From assembly GCA_965153355.1 (NCBI GenBank), contig OZ231128.1:39060001-39124000 (forward strand): a stretch of 64,000 bases of DNA, written 5' to 3'. This DNA is from Flaccisagitta enflata. Taxonomy: Eukaryota > Chaetognatha > Sagittoidea > Aphragmophora. The notes beneath the pieces were generated by a model that saw nothing but the letters and a program-made list of their open reading frames with translations, did no database searches and had not been told where the DNA came from. The first letter of the stretch is position 1; each line of letters starts with the position of its first letter. This document shows positions 10,765-24,850 of this stretch, one piece after another. The translations under genes and the position numbers were made by a program.

Positions 10765-11322
10765 GATCAATTCGATGACGCGTTTCGGCACTTGAAGGCG
10801 CGGAAACGACCGTCGATGATTCTTAACTAAGAACCGATGAAGTCGATGAAACGACGACGATGACGACGACGATAACGACGACGTCGCTAGCGAGTCACGA
10901 TCGTCTATTCACGGTGGAATAGAATCGGGAATCAATGAAAGGGTTCAATAGTCCGTAAACTATCGAAGTAACGAGGGGAAAATGAGCGATGATTCTTATA
11001 AAAGAATCACAAGGGGAATCGCGTTTCTGGGCCAAAGCAGCAGAAACGGCAAATATCGATGATGATGATTAGGAATCTACGCCTAAATACGTGATTCCAA
11101 TGAAAAAAATCGCGTTGGGTTCAGCTTTAAAAAAGCGCGGAACCAAACGATCATAGATAGAAAGTCTTTTTCTTTCTCGCCGATCGTCGATGTTCGTAAC
11201 AGATCCAAATCTTCGATGCGACGAGAAACGTACGTAGTTGTGAGCGTAAAAGTCGGTTGGGATAGAAAAGGGCTTTATCAAAAAGTATTTATCGGGAAAC
11301 ACCGCTCAGACAATGTGTTGAA
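10576..11322 (-). other. element B 5' leader with (GA)n tract
   Basis: About 750 bp between the 5' LTR and gag, without coding similarity. It holds a GA tract of about 75 bp at 10686-10761 and CGA/GAC-rich sequence at 10840-10890. Confidence 0.7.
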
Positions 11323-11784
11323 TGTTTCGCGATCTACGCACGCGTCCAAATAAACCTATAAGCCCTTTCCTATGCCCTGTCTGTATGTAAAATGCCAACG
11401 GTGTAGAACAGTATGCGGTTGTATTCTTGTAAGCACACTGGCCAAGCCAGGTTCAACACTGTAAAGAGAAAGATTAAAGGATTGCATTATTACCAAATAA
11501 TCTACAAAAGACAATCAATATATCAATCATACACTCAATCAAGCAATCAATCATACAATCAATCATTCGACTACAATAAGCATTTCAATTACCATTGTTG
11601 GGGTAGTTTTCAAGATGAGAATCATTTATCATGTAAGAAACGAGGAATATCAAATTAATTAATTGTTCTTGTAAAAGCGATAACGTGCGCGGAGCGCTGA
11701 ATCGATGAAAAGTAGTGAGAGAATCTTTGGGTTGTTTACATAGCGCGTATCTCGCTCAAACGTTCGTCGTTACATCGCCGAACA
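11323..11784 (-). mobile_element. element B 5' LTR
   Basis: A 462-bp partner of 6810-7271 in the same orientation, with the same TG...CA ends. In BEL elements it would carry the promoter and RNA start; no clear TATA box stands out. Confidence 0.95.
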
Positions 11785-11789
11785 CAGCA
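11785..11789. repeat. target-site duplication (left copy on the minus strand) of element B
   Basis: CAGCA, identical to 6805-6809. Confidence 0.9.
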
Positions 11790-12862
11790 TGCTCATTTGC
11801 TTCTGGTAAAGAGCTTTGGTTGGTGTAAAATTGTCCGACAAGTCTTCCACGTCACTTTTGTATGGTATCTCAACCATGTATTGCTGCTTTGACTCATCAT
11901 AGGTGATGGTCTTTTTGAATTTTTCATGGACTTCTTCGTCCAAGATATTTTTCACCCGTGAATTTGGGTTTGGTATGTCCTCGATCTCCCAGAATTTTTC
12001 GAGCACATTTTCCAACCGGGTAACCTGCACATTATTTGTGGAGATAACATTTGCTGATTCATGGCAAATATTCCCTGATAAAATCCAACCAAACAGGGTC
12101 TCCAGCGTGCAGGGTTCATCAATACCCCCAATGATTCTTCTCCCAGTTTGGATGTGATTGGCGTAGTCATTACCAATCAGAAGTTCAACCTCGGTAGAGT
12201 CACGAGGGTAATCATCAGCAAATTTGATCCCTTTCAAGTGGGGGTACTCTTTTGCTGGATCAAAATGTATCGCAGGCATGTCAGATACGAGTTTGTCATC
12301 AGGAGATACCACTGCCTCCATTTCCATGAACCTATTATCTTTGGTTCTCAGGCTGACTTTGACAATGTCATAAAGTCTAGGTGTGTTAGGTTGGCTCGAA
12401 AAAGCTGTTGCTACAGCAAGCAATTCACTTACGCACCACAGTGAAGCTTCAAAGATTTGGCTGTATGCGCTTTTGTCCACGTCCGCTGAGATCCATCATC
12501 AATGAGAGAACGCACTGTAGACTCTGTTTCTCTTTTGGAACCGCCTTGAAGTTTTTAGCACAGCCATTTTTTTCATGGCTTGTATACAGGGAGTTAACAA
12601 CAGTGCCTTGAGCCGACCCACCTAAGTACTTGTGCCTCCCTGGCCTGCCATTTGCAGCTTGGGCGGGGTTGCCCTTTTGACCTTCTACCTTTGGACCTTG
12701 GTAGGGTCTTTTCGATGGATTTCCATTTCGCGAACTTTGTGGGTTCTGCCATTTGCGAGATCCATGGGTCTGCAAGTTATGCTTCCCGCTGCCTTGACCC
12801 TCATTTTGACCCGTATGAAGAAGATGATTATGTGAGTCATTGCTTTTTGCATTTCCACTCAC
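11790..12862 (-). pseudogene. pol: element A: protease and start of pol
   Basis: A Gln/Asn/Gly-rich linker (12862 to about 12560) leads into SLIDDGSQRTW (12476-12508), the aspartic protease active-site block of BEL/Pao with Asp-Asp-Gly-Ser where D-S/T-G is commonest. After a frameshift the retropepsin fold continues with VELLIGNDYANHI and TLFGWILSG. The frame then runs toward the polymerase and is cut by element B at 11789. Confidence 0.85.
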
Positions 12863-13413
12863 ACTTCTTCAAGTGTTCAGGTCTGTATGGATCCAGACAC
12901 CCATTACAGAGTCTATTTCTGTACGCAAAGTTGCGTCTCTCCGCAGGTGCCATTTTCAGAAATTTTCCACATTTATAAATCCTGTGGTTCTGATTAAAAT
13001 ATGGGCATGCAGTCATGCTTGTGGATGCAAGCATGAGTGGCAGTTTTTGTCGTGTCTTTGCTTCGATCAGCCTTCTGCTCCTGCACAGATCCGTAGCATA
13101 GCATTTTTTCATGCAGAAATTCAATCAACTTTTTTGTTGAAAATGATATATCATCGTGGATTTCCTCGCGCCATTTTTGTGCTAACTCCTTTGGCATCAA
13201 CTTTTGCACAATAGAAACTATGATCCATGCCCCATTTTCCATGTCAATGCCATATTCTTCAAGACAGCGCATAGAAGTCTCGAGTGTTGTGAGAAACTGT
13301 TTGATACTTTCCGTTTCAAAGGAGTGGAGGTCCAAAATATTTTCCGCATGAGACTGTTGAGACTGTTGAATTAAACGCGGAACGCGGGTGACCATACATG
13401 TCTTTGAGTGCAA
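12837..13413 (-). pseudogene. gag: element A: gag C-terminal region with zinc knuckles
   Basis: Two overlapping frames. The first (13413-12994) carries HSFETESIKQFLTTLETSMR and MPKELAQKWREEI. The second (13124-12837) carries the Cys/His-rich end CPYFNQNHRIYKC... and LCNGCLDPYRPEHLKKC, the nucleic-acid-binding knuckles typical of Pao gag. A frameshift between about 13000 and 13120 separates them. Confidence 0.8.
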
Positions 13414-13954
13414 GTTTTAAATGTTCATAGTTATCCTCGGTAAGACTGTATCCATCAGCCAGACCACTTGCACCATCAATGCAGCAATTTTTCAAATATA
13501 TCAATTTGTCAACCTTTGATAGGTCGGATCGACCATCTATGAGTGATTCAAACGCATTCCACCATCCCTGATATTCCGAAGGAGATTTGCCGGAAAATTT
13601 TGGGAGATCAGTTTTTGGCAATCTAGCCTTGGTGGTTGTGCTTTGTGAGGATGGGGATGAGGATGGGGCTGGGGCCGTAGATGGGTCGGTTCCATCCAAA
13701 AAACTGTCAGCATTCAAAAGGGCATTATCTGTTGAGTCCGACCACTCTTCCCCAATGGCTTGATCTGCCATTACACAATCGTCTGACATCAAGGCCCAAA
13801 CATCCTGATCTTTGGCAGTCAGTTTTTTTTGAACATCAGTCAATTCTGCCATAAACCGTTTAATGGCAATTTTGTCCTCTGAAGCAAGAGCAGCATCCAG
13901 TTTGTTGACTGTTTTTGTGATTAATGCACGCACGGTCCTTCTGTCATTTCTCAC
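13316..13954 (-). pseudogene. gag: element A: gag core (DUF1759-like)
   Basis: 212 codons. A Ser/Thr/Pro-rich linker is followed by LPKTDLPKFSGKSPSEYQGW, FESLIDGRSDLSKVDKLIYL and LKDMYGHPR, the capsid-like block widespread in BEL/Pao gag. The frame is lost near 13370, where the next gag frame begins. Confidence 0.87.
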
Positions 13955-14011
13955 TTTTTTGAGTTCTGCAGTTTCTTCTGGGGAGAGAGTTTTTTCAAAT
14001 TCCGCGATCGT

Positions 14012-14308
14012 TCATTTATGTTCCTCCATGGTGCAGTGTAGCCAATATGCTTCCCTTGATGGAAAGCTGTTCATGAAATTCTCTTGTTCTCGTCGTTCTT
14101 GCTCCCACTTTAGTTGTTCTTGTTCTTCTTGTTTCCGTTTTTCTTTATATAATATTATTCTTAATTCAATCAATCTTACAAGTCTTTCCAGATGCTGAAA
14201 AGTGGTTTCATATGGATTTGATGGTGTTGAGAGTTCGTCAATGCGGGCTTGAATAGCCTCAAGTTGTAGATTAATTACCTCAGATGATAGTTCTTGCAAA
14301 GAATCCAT
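14012..14308 (-). pseudogene. gag: element A: gag N-terminus
   Basis: Starts MDSLQELSSEVINLQLEAIQ at 14308. It is largely helical and charged (KEKRKQEEQEQLKWEQERR suggests a coiled coil). It stops at 14012 and continues in another frame at 13954, so a frameshift is needed. Assigned to gag by position and order. Confidence 0.65.
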
Positions 14309-14718
14309 ACATATTTTGATTCATGTAGAGGAATGCTGATTGATGCAATTTGATGCGACGAAATGCAAATTAATGCAATGAGTTGCAATAGTTATGACAA
14401 ATTGCAATTTAATGCAACTTAATAAGAGACTACGACGTGAGAAGGCAATTCAGATTATTAGATTCAGCATGAACATGACCTCTTTTTGCAGGTCTTATTA
14501 CGATGATGTGACAATAATTACAATTTTTTTTTTTTTGTTCAGTGTGAACACACTCTTTCATGTAAACATGCCATCGGCGGCGCAAGTTGATAATTCACAA
14601 ACTCAAATTTAGCATGAACACTCCCAGTCAATTTTGGGATTAGAATTCCGTTTTTGTTAGAACGACAAAACGCGGAAATATGGGTCCGCCGATAGATGGA
14701 CGGACCAACCGACAAATA
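14309..14718. other. leader of element A and unassigned AT-rich sequence
   Basis: Upstream of gag lies a degenerate array of ATGCAATTTGATGC-like words (about 14335-14420). No LTR ends can be defined. Confidence 0.4.
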
Positions 14719-15049
14719 AGTCGCGTGCCCGCGACTGTCCGCGAGGGTTATTTGAGAAAGGGCTCGCCGGTTTTTGACGGAGGAACCAACCGATGGACGG
14801 ACCAACCCAGTTTGTTGGTTTTGTTGGTATTTATGTTGAAAACAAGGCCAAATATTGGGCCACCCTAATTGCAGGGATTTAAAGCCACTTTTCGGTCCGT
14901 CCGTCCATCTGTCCGTCCGTCCGTAGATCACAAAGTTATTCAAAAGGCTTTTAAAACCTGTTGGCTAATTCAAAGGTCATTTTTAAAGTTTTAGCCTGTC
15001 TGCCTGTCTATTTGTCCGACCTTTTGCGAGACTGCCGACGCACGCGACT
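14719..15049 (+). repeat. H1 family, diverged long copy
   Basis: AGTCGCGTGC (14719-14728) and GCACGCGACT (15040-15049) are perfect inverted arms, with CCGT-type tracts between them. The proximal hairpin has lost one base (AGTCGCGTGCC-CGCGACT). Confidence 0.6.
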
Positions 15050-15495
15050 GAGGTCTAATGACCTTGTTTTTAAAATGTCCTTAAATTTTAGAAAAATTTC
15101 AGCCCTATGTCCTCACAAACTATGTTCAGGCTCAGAAAAGAAAGTGAAGTTAAGGTCATTAGAGCAGTGTTACCCCCCCCCCCAAAGAAAAAAACGAAAA
15201 AAAAACAAAACAAAAAAAAAAAACAAAACAACCAAAGTCAGGAATAATCATCAGGATGATTGATTGAGTCACAGTCGGTGGATAAAACTGACACAAGGAT
15301 GACCGGTCAGACACTATCTGAGATCGGACGAGGACAGTTATTAGGAGACGAAAGAAAGTGTGACTGGAAGTGACAGGAGGTACACGTTGCATTGATAAAT
15401 GCTGGCAAAGATAGAGGCAGCTATAATAAGATGAATGACGACAAATAGATACGGATGAGGATAAACGAGGGAAGATCTGGATGGGTATAGATAAT
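15050..15495. other. unannotated, with poly-C and A-rich runs
   Basis: A C-run near 15174 and an A/AAAC-rich run at about 15185-15230. No gene is supported. Confidence 0.4.
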
Positions 15496-15759
15496 GGGCG
15501 TGTTTCTAGTGAAGATGAAAAACGCGTTTGTTCTTGTAAAACGCGTTTACAGCATGAACACATATTTATAAATTTTACTGTCCCATGTGGGAGTGAGCGA
15601 AGTGAGTGAACAAGCCTGTAAACAGTGCAAGCGAGCAGAGTGAGCGTAACGAAGTGGAGCATTGCGGAGAGAGTGAGAGGAGTGAGTGAGAGGAGTGAGT
15701 GGTGCGAGCGAACGAACATAGCGAGCGACCGAGTGGCCCGTTGTCACGAGTAGAAACAG
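15496..15759. mobile_element. GGGCGTGTTTCTAGT element, copy 1
   Basis: Left end GGGCGTGTTTCTAGT, then AAAACGCGTTTGTTC, a CCCAT-GGGAGTGAGCGAAGTG core and GAGC/GAGT-type degenerate repeats. The right end is decayed (GAGTAGAAACAG). It matches the better-preserved copy at 37187-37468. Confidence 0.65.
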
Positions 15760-16290
15760 ACTCCATGAGAATGAAGGTAAATGGATGTGCATTATATGGT
15801 AAGAGGTAAGTTTGGGTGAATGCTATTCCACATAGAGAAGATAGAGAAGATGGCCAACGGAACATGTTACAAAAGGATATGAAAGGAAGTGTGCACTCAT
15901 GTGACCATGAGGAACTATCTGACAAAATTTAAAAAAAATTGTAACCGCTAATATATAAAGTTGAGGTATCATAGCGTAAATAAGGTAAATGAGATTAGAG
16001 TAAATGAAAATCGATAGTGGTTAGAATTGCACAACCGTAATAAGAGGTGACTGGGGCTTCATGGAGGAAGAGGTGATGCCGACTCGAAAGAAAGCATCAA
16101 AGATTACGTTGCAAAAACTGAATGGATTTGCCTTTTTTTCGCCTCATCTGATCACCGACTTTTGCAACGTTTGCAGAGTTTGGTCGCTGCGTTCTTCGCT
16201 TTTGCTTTTGCTTTAGCCCTCGGCTTTTGCTTTCATCTGACGGCCTTACCAACTTCTCGTGTTTTTCTCTCACCAATCCTACTTACAGAG

Positions 16291-17127
<837 letters not shown>

Positions 17128-17640
17128 CAGTACGATGGGAGCAATAACGGCAGCACAAAGAGGGCCTCAAATAGCTTCACAATATGATTGAGGAACTAAA
17201 AGCTTTGGTTTTTCTGAAAAGTGATGGTTTTAAGCATAGAGAGATTTGGAAAAAAAACTGACAATTAATATGGCATTAGGGGCAATAGTATGTGGAACGT
17301 CACATTAACATAATTGTTCTTGTCAGAGTTACAGGTTCAATTCTGAAGAGGTGTCACATTTTTTTTTCTTTTTGGTCGACAGTTGCAGCTAAAGGTCCAA
17401 AACTGTATACACTAGGGATGTGGAAGCGGTCGATTTTAGTGCCGTTTCCACCGCTTCCGCTTCCGCTTCCTCTTCCATTTTGTAGTACAAATACTAGTAG
17501 CTATCCCATCCTCCAAAATGGAAGCGGTCAATCACTTCCACATCCCTAGTATGCACTCAGAGCTCTTGAAACTACTTTATTTAAATAGTGAAGCAGAAAA
17601 TGACCCTCCATCTGATGTCCTCATTGCTCCCATCGTACTG
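17128..17640. mobile_element. TA-flanked element, 18-bp perfect inverted ends
   Basis: CAGTACGATGGGAGCAAT at 17128-17145 is exactly inverted at 17623-17640, and both ends abut TA (17126-17127, 17641-17642). It looks like a pogo/Tc1-type non-autonomous element of about 370 bp carrying a nested hAT-like insertion (17413-17548). Confidence 0.75.
17413..17548. mobile_element. 136-bp hAT-like MITE, copy 1
   Basis: Ends TAGGGATGTGGAAGCGGT and, in inverse, CACTTCCACATCCCTA. Flanked by GTATACAC (17405-17412) and GTATGCAC (17549-17556), an 8-bp duplication with one change. The length equals that of the copy at 30628. Confidence 0.85.
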
Positions 17641-17642
17641 TA

Positions 17643-18223
17643 TGGATTCAAGATGGCACAAACAAAGTGTAGTGAACATGCGTTGTTAGAGGTAGTTATT
17701 CTATTGGTATACTAGTTAATTAGGAAGGATATACTTTGTCGATAGTTAATTTTTGCATCTTGCCACGTTTCAAGAGGTAATCACTAATCAAAAATTTCTC
17801 TTTAGTACTTTTCATTTCAATTTCCCGTCTCGTTTAATTTCATTCCATTTTATGGTTTTTAATTCTCTCAGCGTGTCTCTCTCTCTCTGCCTGTATTCTT
17901 CTGCCCCCGACTCAATTTAATTTTTCTCGGTCTATTTCTATCTTCAATCCATTTCTCTTCTCTCTCTTTTCCCCTATCGGAAATCCTCTTTACCTCATGA
18001 TAACTTTCCTCATTTTTTCTTCAACTCTTTTGTCGAATTTAAAACATGTCATCCTTATTTTCGTAATTTTCATTTTGAAAAACGGTGATGTTGTTATTCT
18101 TGAGAATTCTCCAGAATCTTGAGCTATATGATTCTATTACAGTTCAACCCCGCAATACCGGATGTCAAGGGAAAATACATTTTGTCCTATTTGTAAGGAT
18201 ATAGTCTTGTAGAAAAAGATAAC
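17643..18223. other. unannotated; fragment of a CAGT..CCCCGC end at 18138
   Basis: AT-rich. Near 18140, CAGTTCAACCCCGCAATACC resembles one end of the elements at 20172 and 61847 without a partner end. Confidence 0.4.
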
Positions 18224-18500
18224 ATGAAAAGATCTTTTCATCCCATCTCGTCTTATCTCATCTATTTTGATCCCATCTCACAAAATCTTGTTCCATCTTA
18301 TCCAACCTCACCATTCTTCTATCTCATTTCATTTTTATCCCATTTTATGCCATTTCACCCCTTCTTTTCCCATCTTATCCAAATCCACCCCATCCCGTCC
18401 CACCTCACCCCATCCCATTTCATTACATCCCATCTCACCCTATCTTTTCCCATCATATCCCATCTAACCCATCTCATTGTAGCCCATCTCATCTCCGCGC
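18224..18500. repeat. degenerate ATCCCATCTC minisatellite
   Basis: About 270 bp of loosely repeated 10-mers such as CATCCCATCTC and CATCTTATCC. Confidence 0.8.
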
Positions 18501-18694
18501 GACACACCGACAATAAAACGGCGCATTAAAAGTCCCACGCAACCGCCGAGAAATTTGTTTTGCTTACGTTTCTTTTCTGTTTTCTCTCTCTCTCTCTCTT
18601 CTTTTCTTTTCAAACTTTCTCAACTTCTCCATACCTGTTTAATCTCGTTCAAAACAATTGAAACAAGGCTGTATACACTACCCCCCCCCCCCCG

Positions 18695-18811
18695 AGTCGC
18701 GGACGGGTGGGCAGGAGCGGAATAGAAAAAAAGCTCACATTTTCTTTTTGTTATCGACAGACCGACAGACCGACAGACCGAAACGGCAAGTTCTAGAACG
18801 TGTCTGCGACT
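18695..18811 (-). repeat. H1 family copy
   Basis: AGTCGCGGAC (18695) and GTCTGCGACT (18802-18811) are inverted arms with one wobble-type difference, around GACCGACAGACCGACAG tracts. Confidence 0.65.
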
Positions 18812-19005
18812 AACAACTGTGTGTTTTTGTTTTTTGTTTAACGTTTTTTCTACAGTATCATGATAAGTTGAACCGGATACCTTGTCAGTTGTTCATGTCT
18901 CCTCAAGATCCCTCCATTGTTTTTAGTCACTTAACATCATTTTACATCTTCTTTAAAATTACGCAATTTGAAGCAACAATTCAAAAAAATTTTGTCCTTC
19001 CTGGT

Positions 19006-19246
19006 GGTTTTCAAGGCTTGAACTGAAACTAGTGGGTTTTAAAGCTTGAAATGAAACTTGTGGATTTCAAGGCTTAAATTGAACTGGTGGGTTTCAAGGC
19101 TTGAATTAAAACTGGTGGGTTCCAAGGCTGAAATTGAAACTGGTAGGCTTCAAGGTTTGAATAGAAACTGGCGGGTTTGAATTGAAACTGATGGGCTTGA
19201 ATTGAAACTAGTGGGCTTGAATTGAAACTGGTGGGTTTTAAGGCTG
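19006..19246. repeat. minisatellite of about 28 bp
   Basis: About eight imperfect units resembling GGTTTCAAGGCTTGAATTGA followed by AACTGGTG, the later ones shortened. Confidence 0.85.
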
Positions 19247-19323
19247 ACGGAGTCAGGTCAATAAAATTATTTACGTTCCTAACACGACTGAAAGGTGTTG
19301 GCCTTGTTCCTCGCTTAAGCCTA

Positions 19324-19914
19324 CTATCTTAGAAATAAAAAGGTTTCCACCTGTAACATTAGTTGATTAATTGACATAAAAATGAATACAAATCAATTGC
19401 AAATTCATGAATATTTTATATTTGCCTCCTTTGACTGAATCATTGGCGCCATTTATCAGGAAAGCTGTTTGCAGAGCTTCCCTAAGTACTCGGGAGTGAT
19501 GGCGTTCCAGACCTTTCTAGGGATTTTCTTGATCTTTTCTTTTGCTACGTTTAAACTTATAGCTCCAAAGAGATTCAAAAACTCATAAAAAAAATTGGTG
19601 ACATAAATGTAGCCCTTTAAATTTGCAAGCAGTCTTCACAAATCGCATCTTCCTAGTTCAATACGTCTAGAAGTTATTAGAAAAAAGTGATGTGTCATCA
19701 TTTGAAGATTGTGTAGAAATGGCAAAAACAAAATTGAAACGTTTCATTCAAATTTGAATAACTTTTGAATGCATTGAGTTAAAGAGATGCGGTTTGCGTA
19801 GACTGCTTGCAAATTTGAAGGGCTTTAATAATCTCACCAATTTTTTGATGATTCGTTGATTCTAGCCTGAGATATACATGTAATTGTGTGGAAACCTTTT
19901 TATTTCTAAGATAG
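19324..19914. mobile_element. 591-bp TA-flanked element with transposase remnant
   Basis: 27 bp of perfect inverted ends (CTATCTTAGAAATAAAAAGG and on) with TA at 19322-19323 and 19915-19916. On the minus strand near 19480-19545 a short stretch reads KIPRKVWNAITPEYLGKL, resembling the C-terminal part of Tc1/mariner-type transposases. No intact gene remains. Confidence 0.8.
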
Positions 19915-20060
19915 TACCTAACTTTTTATCCAAGCATGCTCGCCATTTTGGAAAGATCACATCTGTAACCCAATGCTTAACCACCCGCTTCTCATTCGAT
20001 GCCCCATTTTCTACCTTCCGACATTATTTTTTTTTCATTTCTTCGTTCAATCATTCCTTA

Positions 20061-20168
20061 TTTTGTTCATTCATTCATTCATTCATTCATTCATTCATTC
20101 ATTCATTCATTCAGTCATTCATTCATTCATTCATTCATTCATTCATTCGTTCATTCATTCATTTATTA
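20061..20168. repeat. (ATTC)n microsatellite
   Basis: About 105 bp of ATTC. The TA-flanked element at 20172 begins immediately after it and ATTC units resume beyond the element, so the element probably inserted into the array. Confidence 0.9.
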
Positions 20169-20171
20169 ATA

Positions 20172-20347
20172 CAGTGAAACCCCGCAATAACAGACCCGCC
20201 TTAAAAAGTTCCCTATCAATAATGGTCAACATTTTGGGTCCTAAATGATAGTTTTTTATTTGATTTCACCTCTCTTTAAAAGGTGAACCTGAGATAAAGG
20301 TGAACAATCTTTAGTCCCAATGGGACCGATAAGGCGGGGTCCTACTG
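20172..20347. mobile_element. 176-bp TA-flanked MITE
   Basis: Left CAGTGAAACCCCGC and right GCGGGGTCCTACTG (inverse) with TA on both sides. It resembles pogo/Tigger-type ends. Confidence 0.75.
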
Positions 20348-20380
20348 TACATTCATTCATTTGTTTAACAATTCTCATTT

Positions 20381-20475
20381 TCATATTTGTTTGTTTGTTT
20401 GTTTTTTTGTTTGTTTGTTTGTTTGTTTTTTTGTTTGTTTGTTTGTTTGCTAATTTATTTGTTTGTTTGTTTATT
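20381..20475. repeat. (GTTT)n microsatellite
   Basis: About 90 bp of GTTT, slightly interrupted, followed by a T-rich tract to about 20580. Confidence 0.9.
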
Positions 20476-20611
20476 TTTAGTTTTTTGTTGTTTTTTTATC
20501 TCTTGTTTATTTGTGTTTTTTTTTTCTTCTCTTCATTTTTTCTTCATTTTTTCTTCTCTCACTTTTTCTCTTTCTTGTGTCTTTTCTTACCTATTTTCGT
20601 CCACACTCTTT

Positions 20612-20823
20612 AGTCGCGTCCTACGCGACTCTACACCCGCTTTGTCGGTCGGTCCATCCGTCCGTCCCTCGGTCTGTCCGTCCCTTAGTCCATCCGTCAC
20701 ACTTTACTTTTTTTGATTTTTGCAGTCTTTGGCCTCACTGCGCCTGCCCAAACGATCAAGTGACCTCCAATACAGCCCCTGCCACCTGCACGCGACTGGG
20801 GTAGCTGTATATTCGGCCTTGTC
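20612..20823 (+). repeat. H1 family copy
   Basis: Hairpin AGTCGCGT-cct-ACGCGACT (20612-20630), a CCGT-type tract, and a distal arm ACGCGACT at 20790-20797 followed by GGGGTAGC and the conserved tail ending CGGCCTTGT. Confidence 0.85.
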
Positions 20824-21150
20824 TCACAGGCCTGTATGTTATTGAGTGCCCCCCCCCCCCCGTGGTGGGGGGGGGGGGGAAATTAAAGGGTCTGGAGATG
20901 GGGAAGGAAACCAAAGAGGGAAAAGTGAAAAAAAAGAAAATTTTGGGAAAATATAACTTTCGACAGTACTAAAACTTAAAACTTAATTAGTAAAACACAA
21001 TTTAACACTTTTCAAACCTTAACTACATAGTTTTATTGTTCTATGGGGAAGAAAATCATAGATATAAAAATGTGACACGACGCATCGCGGGGAAAAAAAT
21101 CACGGGCAGGGGGGAAAAATCAAAGCGACTCAATAATATATGCCCCTGTT

Positions 21151-21156
21151 CTCTCT

Positions 21157-21200
<44 letters not shown>

Positions 21201-21228
21201 AGCCTAAAATGGAGGAAAGAAGATTTTC

Positions 21229-21295
<67 letters not shown>

Positions 21296-21299
21296 TCTT
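21151..21299. repeat. (CT)n tracts
   Basis: Two CT tracts (about 21151-21198 and 21230-21299) separated by unique sequence, directly before an H2 arm. Confidence 0.9.
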
Positions 21300-21300
21300 T

Positions 21301-21645
21301 TGGGCAGCGGCCCCAAAGGGCCGATGTCCTGTAGGACACAGGGGTGAACCATTACGTACGTCTGTCCGTCCGTCTGTCCGTCCCCCCCCCCGAGGCCCCT
21401 CTCAGGCCCCAAATTAGCCCTCTCAAGCCCAAAATCAGCCCTCTCAGGCCAAAAATCAGTCCTCTGAGTCCCAAAATTAGCTCTTCAAGGCCCTAAATCA
21501 GCCTTGTCAGGACAGACGTACGTAATGGTTCACCCCTGTGTCCTATAGGACATCGGCCCTTTGGGGCCGCTGACCTGCTCTCACACCACTTCTTCAGCTA
21601 TCACTCCAAGCAGGGCATCGGGTACCGCTGACCATGTGCAATCCT
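21301..21645. repeat. H2 family foldback copy
   Basis: The left arm (21301-21368, GGGCAGCGGCCCCAAAGGGC...) is repeated in inverse at about 21508-21580, nearly identical including ACGTACGTCTGTCC. Between them lies an array of about 20-bp units (GCCCTCTCAGGCC...AAATCA). Outside the right arm, the hairpin TGACCTGCT/AGCAGGGCA is followed by GGTACCGCTGACC. Confidence 0.85.
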
Positions 21646-21839
21646 TGGATGACTTGTTCTTTCTCTTTTTTTCGGGGTTTCCACCATTCATTTGAGTTTG
21701 AAGGAGTTGCGAAATTGTTGGGATGTCCATTCATTCTGATCCAGTCGCAGCCGGGGTCATTGCCAGACGCCAGGCGGGGTGGACCGCACCAAAATCCAAA
21801 ATAACCACCCGTTTAGATTGGCCCAAACGGAAGATAAGA

Positions 21840-22340
21840 CCGAGAAAGGAAGAAGCGCAATGGAGGAAAGAAGGAAAGGAAGGGGAGAAGGGGAGAAGGA
21901 GATGAAAGAAGAGAGAGGAGGAAAGAGGAAAGACTCAAAGAAGAGCAGGAGGAAGGGAAGAAAGGAGGGAAGAAGGGAAGGGGATGAAAGAGGAGAAAGA
22001 GGGAAGAAGGAAAGACGGAAACGAGGGAAGGAAGGAAGGAGCAGAGCCAGAGAGGAGAGGGAACTGTTGAAAGAAGGGAAGGAGGAAAGCAGGAAAGCAG
22101 GAAAGCAGGAAAGGTAGGAAGGAGGGAAGGAGGAAAGATATAATGGAAGAAAGGAGGAAAGGTGGGAAGGTGGGAAGAAGGATAGGAGGAGAGGAGATGA
22201 GAAGGGAATGAAGGAGGAAAGGAAAAAAAGAGTAAAAGAGGGAAGGAGGGAAGCAGTGAAGAAGTAAAGAAAGAAATGATGAAAGGAGTTAGGGAGGGAA
22301 GGAAGGAAAGGGCAAAGATGGGAAGGAAGGATTGGGTGAG
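21840..22340. repeat. polypurine GGA/GAA-rich tract
   Basis: About 500 bp almost wholly of purines on the plus strand, built of degenerate GGAAGGA words. Confidence 0.85.
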
Positions 22341-23336
<996 letters not shown>

Positions 23337-23546
23337 AAGCAATCGTCGTTGTTGATTCCAATGCTGTTGTTATCCTTTATTTCCTAAGAGTGGGTCTCAT
23401 TTCCGGTTTCGGCTTCCGGTTTAACGACGAGAGTTTGTCGACCGACTCGACTCTTCGGCCGACCGACCGACCGACCGACCGGCCGACTCGACTCTTCGGC
23501 CGGTAATGACATCACCAATACCGGCTCCGATACCGACGCCGACGCC

Positions 23547-23852
<306 letters not shown>

Positions 23853-24002
23853 TACGGGCGATACGGAAACAATAACACAAATAAAGAGATAGACAAGGAA
23901 AAAAGAAAACAGTTAGAGGGATTCAATTTCAAGGCGACAAAAAGAAATAAAAAACAACCGAAATCAACTTGAATGAAAGAAAGGTAGTATGAGAGATGGG
24001 GG

Positions 24003-24850
<848 letters not shown>

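Larger units (their letters stand above)
6810..11784 (-). mobile_element. BEL-type LTR retrotransposon B (deleted, inserted into A)
   Basis: 4975 bp with two 462-bp LTRs, a CAGCA target duplication, a purine tract before the 3' LTR and pol blocks in BEL order. Reading 5' to 3' on the minus strand: LTR (11784-11323), leader (11322-10576) with a GA microsatellite, gag N-terminus (10575-about 10155), then directly the A17/RNase H part of pol, integrase, a 3' untranslated tail and the LTR. Most of gag, the protease and the polymerase palm are missing. No TGG-type primer-binding site follows the 5' LTR (the bases there read TTCAACACATTGTC). The near-identical LTRs indicate a recent insertion. Confidence 0.93.
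11790..14308 (-). mobile_element. BEL/Pao retrotransposon A, upstream half
   Basis: Gag (14308-12837) and protease (12862-11790) of the older element, interrupted by B. At least four frame changes were seen in this half. No LTR or primer-binding site was recognised upstream of 14308. Confidence 0.88.

Noticed and set aside
14309-14720. 5' LTR of element A
   Set aside because: No matching sequence was found on the 3' side (2.2-3.9 kb), so LTR boundaries cannot be claimed.
15159-15719. 186-codon Ser/Leu-rich minus-strand frame
   Set aside because: Composed of low-complexity GAGC/GAGT core of a repeat element and flanking sequence.
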